Origin: Cristatella mucedo
Taxonomy: Eukaryota; Bryozoa; Phylactolaemata; Cristatellidae
Assembly (NCBI GenBank): GCA_009760855.2
Contig: WPIO01000038.1
Span: 1,517,001-1,581,000 of the forward strand
Direction of reading: 5' to 3'
Length of the DNA stretch: 64,000 nt
Part shown: one piece after another, positions 59,701 to 64,000 of the stretch
Position numbering within the stretch: position 1 is the stretch's first letter
Layout: each line of letters starts with the position of its first letter
The notes under the pieces: model-generated
The model's input: only the letters and a program-made list of their open reading frames with translations
Databases searched by the model: none
Told to the model about the DNA's origin: nothing
Translations under genes and position numbers: made by a program

Positions 59701-62700
59701 CATCTTTCTTCACTATCTATATTGTCCATCAGGCCGACGTAACTGCCTAATACTATTTACGCTTTCAATTCTACGCCACTGACATTCAGCTCCACCTATC
59801 CCTCAAACTTTCCTATTTTTGCTACTTATTGTAACCAAAAGATTACCTTAAGCCTAAATCGAAGGCAATTTTCACATTTGAATGGCTATCAAGCTTATGA
59901 GGCATACAGACAGCGAGACCAAAATGGTAACCACAGACGCACCAAGCGACACCCATCAGTTGGAAAGCCAAACTTTCAAAATAGATTCAGAATGCATCAA
60001 TTCTGAGACACAATTAATCTAAGCATGCTCTTCCAAAAACACTGCATATTGAATGAGCACGCTTCCTCGAAAGTTATGCTGGCCATGATTTTCCCAAAGA
60101 ATGTGATCAAAATTAACGCCTGCACGCGCGGAGTACGGCAGCCAAACAGTTCAGGTGTTTATCACATTAATCTAGAGTACTGTCCCTTTATTTGTGACAC
60201 TCCGCCTCTACCCGTGCGTAGCAGCGGCTCACACCTTGTTGTGTATGTGCTTTACTGGCACGCTATACAGCAAAAAATCTTTTTAGATCCTCAATCCTGG
60301 CTTACAGGTCACCGCTCGCTTGCACTTGCCTACGCGCCCGACAGCGTTTCTGTTTCAGTGCGATCTTGCAACAGCTGCTTCTCGGCATCTAATAATCGCA
60401 CCTTACCCAGATGTAAATTGCCATCCTGCGTCGATCGAGCTTTCAGCAAGTATGCATCGCTAATCCGGAAGTCGCATCAGGCCATGATTTCCGAAAACCT
60501 TGAATTTCTTAAGTCTCTGCCAAAGAAAAATCTTTCCGTTTAGATTTCCTTTAAACTCCGGCGTTCTTGTCCTGGTGCGCTTTCTTCGTTAGAACCTGTG
60601 CATGCCGCAGTTAGTGCTACTGGCCGAAGGGTCTTAATAATAGAGGTAGGCTTGAGCTCGAGCGAGCTCCAGCCATTGCAACTAGCGACAGGTGCCAGCT
60701 GCAGGAGACACTGCGGGAGACGATATCGCGCCGATAAATATAGCACTCGACAAATACGCGAAGAAAAGTGCATTATAGTAATATCGTTCAAATTAAGTAA
60801 CACTTAGTGCTGTGGATTTAATAGCGATATAAAATCTCATTAAATCATAGTAATTTTGAACGTCGATGAATATGTGTAATAAAAACGCAAGGTAAGGGCA
60901 ATTCATTACTAATAATTAACTTAGACAGCTCATTCCTCAGGTCGTTGAAATGACATTCCAGCCTCAATAATGTGATTCGTCTGTTGTGTGCTTATGCGTT
61001 CTTACACTGTGCGTGCGATGACAGTGTGCATGGCGATAGTGCGAAAGCTGCTACTAACCATATTTCCATGCTGACCCTGATAATGATAATATTAATGTAT
61101 CTCCGTCAGTAACTCCACAAAATCATAAAGACCATGTGGGTGTTACGCAGGAGAGTTTTGTATAGCAAACCCACAGCCTAAGCGGCTTTCGGTACGCATT
61201 CGGTAGCCAACAGACTTCGTCTCACGCAACAAAGAGAAAGTGGGAAGCATAGCAGAGTTAGGAGAGCAGTTGAGGTAGTGAGTAGCATAGAAGTAGCAGT
61301 TCAGGACCGCTGAAAAAGATGTGCCATAGTCGGCAGTTGGAGAGTAGATGTCGTTGCGTAAGAATTTTGGAAGCGAGTTATAAAGTCTAGGACCTGCAGA
61401 GCTAAAGCTTCTGTCGCCAACTGTTTTTAAGTGGAGGAATGGGACAGCTAATTTATTGTCCGCACATGACCTGAGGGCGCGAACAGGCTGAAACTGATGC
61501 AGCAGTTCAGCTAGGTATGAAGGAGCCAAGCCGTGGCGGGCCTTGTGGGTCAGCGTAAGAACTTTGCTCTGTATCCTTTGCTCAACCGGCAACCATTCTA
61601 GCTCTTTCAGCAAAGGAGACACGTGCTCAAACCGCTGGGACTTGAAGACCAGCCTTGCAGCCATATTCATAGTCCGCTGTAGTGGCATAATAGCTTTCTT
61701 TGGTAGCCCAGCCAAAAAGGAATTACAATAATCAAGCCGAGACAAAGCTAAAGAGCTAGTTAAATTTTTTACAAGCCACTGTGGGAGACAGCTTCTAATC
61801 TTGGATAGGGATCGGATGTGATGGCTAGCTGTAGAGGCAGTCTTCTGGATGAAGCTTTTGAAATTGAGGCAGCTGTCGAACACGACACCTAGATTACGAG
61901 CACGTGGTGAAGGTCGCACAATAGCATCACCTATTAGAACAGCAAAGCCTTTTAATCCAGCCACACGCTTAGGGTGTCCGATGAGAAGCAGTTCGGTTTT
62001 ATCATCATTTAATTTCAGGAAGTTTTCCGACATCCAGGATCGAATATCGGCAAGGCAAGCATTCAGTTTCTCAGTTGCTGCAGCAGATTCCGACGGTTTA
62101 AATGACAAATACAGCTGAGTATCGTCAGCATAGAAGTGATATCCTATTCCATGGGCCTTAATCACTTTTCCCAGAGGTTGCGTATAAATGGATGTATGTT
62201 ACCTCTAACCATATTATGCTTGTTATCATCAAGCAAGCTACCACTAACAGTTCGATCATGGTTCATTTTCAGCAAATATAAAGTGCCTAAAAAGGAATAA
62301 AGTTATCAGAGGGCGCTATGCAGTTGTATTATTACTATTATTCCACCGGAAGTTTCATACCCTTTTGAAACCGGGCTAGTAGAATCGAAACCGGGCTGTA
62401 ACCAGTAGTACGTGCATCCGCGACGGTGCCAAAGTGCACAGTCCGAGGTGCCCCACTTGACGACGCCATAATTTCTCCCTCAGTCCGTGAGCTGTGGTCC
62501 GATATCCTGCTCTCTCCTTAAATGCGGCGTCTTTGGCTATCAACCAGCTAGGGCTGGCCAGCTGCAGCACCGGTTACATGACCCTAATCACGGCCAGCTT
62601 ATAAGTACTAGAACCAGTCATTCGGCCTGCGAAGGCGCTATCCTCTTGTCTCTTCATCTACTTGTGCTGCCGAGCCCACGCCTTCTCTGGCCATGGATCA

Positions 62701-63929
62701 CCTATGGACGGCCATCCTGAGATTTACTAGCAATGGCTCAGAGCACACGTTCGACGCCCTTCCGCCTGCTGAAATACGTGCCGTTGCTCAACTGCCGTAT
62801 AGGGGGGCTTATGCATCTTCGCCGCCGGAGAAAATTTATATGGGCCACGGCTCTCAACCCCTAAACCCCAACCAGCCAACCCTCACGCGCCAGTAGACAG
62901 GTACGTCACGTTCAGTATTTACCTGAATGTGCACATATATAGATGTCCTTGGGAGTCATTATGTATGTCTGTAGATGCGTATAGTAAAAAGCGGAGTGCT
63001 GATTCGGACAGATGGTGACTGATATTCATTATTCGCGGCGCATTAATTACTTGCAGCTCATCGCATACTTCGCTGAGTCATGGTAGCGCCATCGCGGAGG
63101 ACAGAGCTGTGCCATTTTGCTGCTTAATGGAGGTTCGCCATCTTGCCACGTCAAGCAAATGCACCACATCGCGGCATGACTTACTTTCTCGCTTTAAAGA
63201 GTCTAGATAACGGCTAGGAGCCCGCTATGCGAGAATCCGAGTCCATTAAGTGGACCGACGGTTGGGGCAATCGAGTGGATTTCAGTTGCAGCCTCTTTAA
63301 GCCATGCGAGTGTAGCTATAGGCAATTTCTGGTTTGGAATACTGTAACACTGTGTCACTGCTCTATGCCTTCTTTTTAGCGTGAGGTGCTGGAGCTCTTT
63401 ATTTCGCGGCGGCGGTTTTCTGCTACCAGTCGCGTATTTGAATGAGTTGGTTGTGAACTGACGAGTCACTGACCGTATCCAAGGGTCAGTGGTTCACCAC
63501 CTTTCGTTGCCCGTCAGCTAGGACTAGCACAGCTATGAGCACCGTGATTTCGCCAAGTTGTGACCTGGCTCGATAGCCACTGCACACATTTCGTAATGAT
63601 TTGTACATTTAGGGCTTGGACGAGCCGCATCAGTTCCGCTTTGCTTTTCGGCGATGTGTCTTACTCGGCCAGCAATCACATCGTAACGACAAAGCGAGCT
63701 ATCGATGAGAAAACTTTTAAATTGCAAACTGTCGGTGCAGAAATAAGCGCGATTCAATTGACTTGCATCTGCTATGCAATTGAAGATGCCAACTGCGTGG
63801 CTTCGGTGGTGCAGCTGTTCCTAGCTGGCACGGACACGACTGCAAACACGCTGCTGTGGGCCTGGTTGTTCATGGTCTTGCACCCGGATATCCAGCAACA
63901 CGTTCAGGATGAGATCGACAGATGCGTCG
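53386..63929 (+). CDS. U4: CYP2-like cytochrome P450, 5' part (exons 53386-53755, 57369-57887, 63786-63929), continues past window
   Basis: Heme-thiolate monooxygenase of CYP clan 2, by family knowledge anchored in the ER membrane and fed electrons by P450 reductase; the substrate cannot be told. The spliced product in the window is 344 residues, about 70% of a usual 490-500 residue P450. Order seen: N-terminal membrane segment (about residues 23-38), basic stretch QKR, hinge YPRGPS (46-51), C-helix WKEQR (W132, R136), DFIDAYLIEM before the I-helix, and I-helix AGTDTT (310-315). All three visible donors and both acceptors are GT/AG and every junction is phase 1, so the frame is unbroken. The ATG at 53386 is chosen because the homologous U2 copy has an ATG at the same alignment point just before the membrane segment. 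ExxR, PERF-like and heme-Cys exons must lie beyond 64000. It is the last member of a tandem cluster; U3 is its closest relative. Confidence 0.9.
54605..54790 (+). mobile_element. SINE-B-like copy 4, in U4 intron 1
   Basis: GCCGGGATAGCCCAGCAGGT head with A box, B box GGCTTCGAATCC, and an end CCGCTACGCAAATGAGAATG resembling other SINE-B ends. The body is diverged. Confidence 0.68.
56080..56222 (+). mobile_element. SINE-A copy 2, in U4 intron 1
   Basis: CTAGCTGGTTTGGTCCAATG, a decayed B box GGGCTGGAGCC, tail GTGAAATGCCTAAATAGAAA and GTAGCGCTATACAAATGAAT. A TA microsatellite lies 100 bp downstream. Confidence 0.78.
56223..57368. other. U4 intron 1, distal part
   Basis: AT-rich, ending in a T-rich acceptor at 57361-57368. 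Apart from the TA repeat nothing is recognised. The earlier intron stretch 54791-56079 holds only a 173-codon frame (55441-55962, starting with TTG) of unknown meaning. Confidence 0.55.
56315..56338. repeat. (TA)n microsatellite
   Basis: Twelve or so TA units downstream of SINE-A copy 2. Confidence 0.9.
57369..57887 (+). CDS. U4 exon 2 (C-helix to just before the I-helix)
   Basis: 519 nt between acceptor TTTTTTAG and donor GTAAGT. It contains GRGMMSPDWKEQRKFA (C-helix W and R that contact heme propionates in the family), HRAISNIICNLVLGSRFDY (typical CYP2 'NVICSIVFGxRFDY' region) and DFIDAYLIEM. Vertebrate CYP2 genes split this region over several exons, so introns are fewer here. The frame is open throughout. 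Confidence 0.93.
57888..59209. other. U4 intron 2, proximal part
   Basis: AT-rich unique sequence from donor GTAAGT to SINE-A copy 3. No open frame or repeat of note. Confidence 0.6.
59210..59362 (-). mobile_element. SINE-A copy 3, in U4 intron 2 (best preserved)
   Basis: The reverse complement carries A box TGGTCTAGCGG and B box GGTTCGACCCC, both matching the pol III consensus, then GAAGCGCCTGAATATAGATT and TTCTCTTGGGGCGCTATATA and an AT-rich end. The tail resembles the family A LINE end. Confidence 0.87.
60025..60543 (+). other. Unassigned 172-codon open frame in U4 intron 2
   Basis: ATG to TAG without interruption, the longest frame in the window not explained by a P450, LINE or simple repeat. 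The C-terminal part contains CNSCFSASNNRTLPRCKL and FSKYASLIRKSHQAMI. I do not recognise a family. It lies between SINE-A copy 3 and LINE A21/B5 on the same strand as U4. It may be a relic of an unknown mobile element, an intronic gene or chance. Confidence 0.25.
60967..62341 (+). mobile_element. LINE A21: family A 3' UTR interrupted by B5
   Basis: Left piece to about 61079 (TGTGATTCGTCTGTTGTGTG, CATGCTGACCCTG). Right piece 62193-62341 (GTTACCTCTAACCATATTAT, TATAAAGTGCCTAAAAAGGA, ATTATTACTATTATT tail). They join in order if B5 is removed. Confidence 0.83.
61080..62192 (-). mobile_element. LINE B5: youngest family B copy, intact 340-codon frame
   Basis: The minus-strand frame 62165-61143 is unbroken and reads YHFYADDTQLYLSFKPSES, WMSENFLKLNDDKTELLLIG, LDYCNSFLAGLPKKAIMPLQ and on to the family stop after AIQNSPA. 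Truncated in the RT just upstream of the catalytic box, so it cannot be autonomous. Confidence 0.92.
62342..63785. other. U4 intron 2, distal part
   Basis: 63290-63785 aligns with 45560-46219 of U3 (minus the SINE). 62342-63289 is unassigned, with shadow frames of up to 77 codons. Confidence 0.65.
63786..63929 (+). CDS. U4 exon 3 (I-helix)
   Basis: 144 nt, acceptor TTGAAG and donor GTGAGT. It encodes the oxygen-activating I-helix motif AGTDTT followed by [13 protein letters not shown] and DEIDRCVG. The start agrees with the phase-1 end of exon 2, and joining gives the normal CYP2 spacing between DFIDAYL and AGTDTT. Position and length match vertebrate CYP2 exon 6 (142 nt, known for the family). 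Confidence 0.92.
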
Positions 63930-64000
63930 GTGAGTGACGGCAAGCGGCGGTGCAAACCGAGTTACGTCTTTGATCGCGCGGCCTCTTTGTATTTTCGTCG

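Noticed and set aside
62487-62896. Two overlapping plus-strand frames of 67-77 codons
   Set aside because: No recognisable motif, no homologous copy in the cluster and within U4 intron 2; treated as chance.

Overview
This is a stretch of animal genomic DNA. Its only recognisable cellular genes are split, cytochrome P450-like genes of CYP clan 2, with GT/AG introns of several kilobases. Almost all other recognisable DNA is decayed non-LTR retrotransposon (CR1/L2 superfamily), tRNA-derived SINEs, a degenerate satellite and simple repeats. The LINE/SINE mix and the tails ending in TTA repeats fit an invertebrate metazoan, plausibly marine. I cannot name the species. There are no bacterial operons, rRNA genes, true tRNA genes or CRISPR arrays.

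Left part (1-25.6 kb): no host gene recognised. A satellite with a monomer of about 150-200 bp, mostly 160-175 (blocks at 1541-2781, 7561-8130, 9419-10640 and 16600-17460), was split by LINE insertions. The largest insert (2782-7560) is a nest: a family-A LINE that itself received a short family-A tail and a 1.8-kb family-B LINE. A GC-richer stretch (17.46-19.8 kb) with large imperfect palindromes follows. Then come an intact-looking family-A RT fragment (22962-24447) and a 600-bp polypurine tract (24512-25115).

Right part (26.7-64 kb): a tandem, same-strand cluster of CYP2-like units. U0 (26735-26907) and U1 (27120-27800) are dead exon-1 modules. U2 (28696-40310) keeps all five exons but carries four in-frame stops and one frameshift. 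U3 (46220-48215) has lost its promoter and exons 1-2 and most of exon 4. U4 (53386 to beyond the right edge) is intact through the I-helix exon, with in-phase splice sites and an upstream TATA box, so it is the only candidate functional gene; its heme-binding exons lie outside the window. The spacers before U3 and U4 are copies of each other (41768-45485 and 49205-52003). Several LINE and SINE insertions can be dated because a paralogous copy keeps the empty site.

Two SINE families are present. SINE-A has a 3' tail like that of family-A LINEs, the expected sign of retrotransposition in trans by that LINE. SINE-B has a different tail. All family and boundary calls come from reading the sequence by eye; boundaries of old repeats are good to about 10-30 bp.
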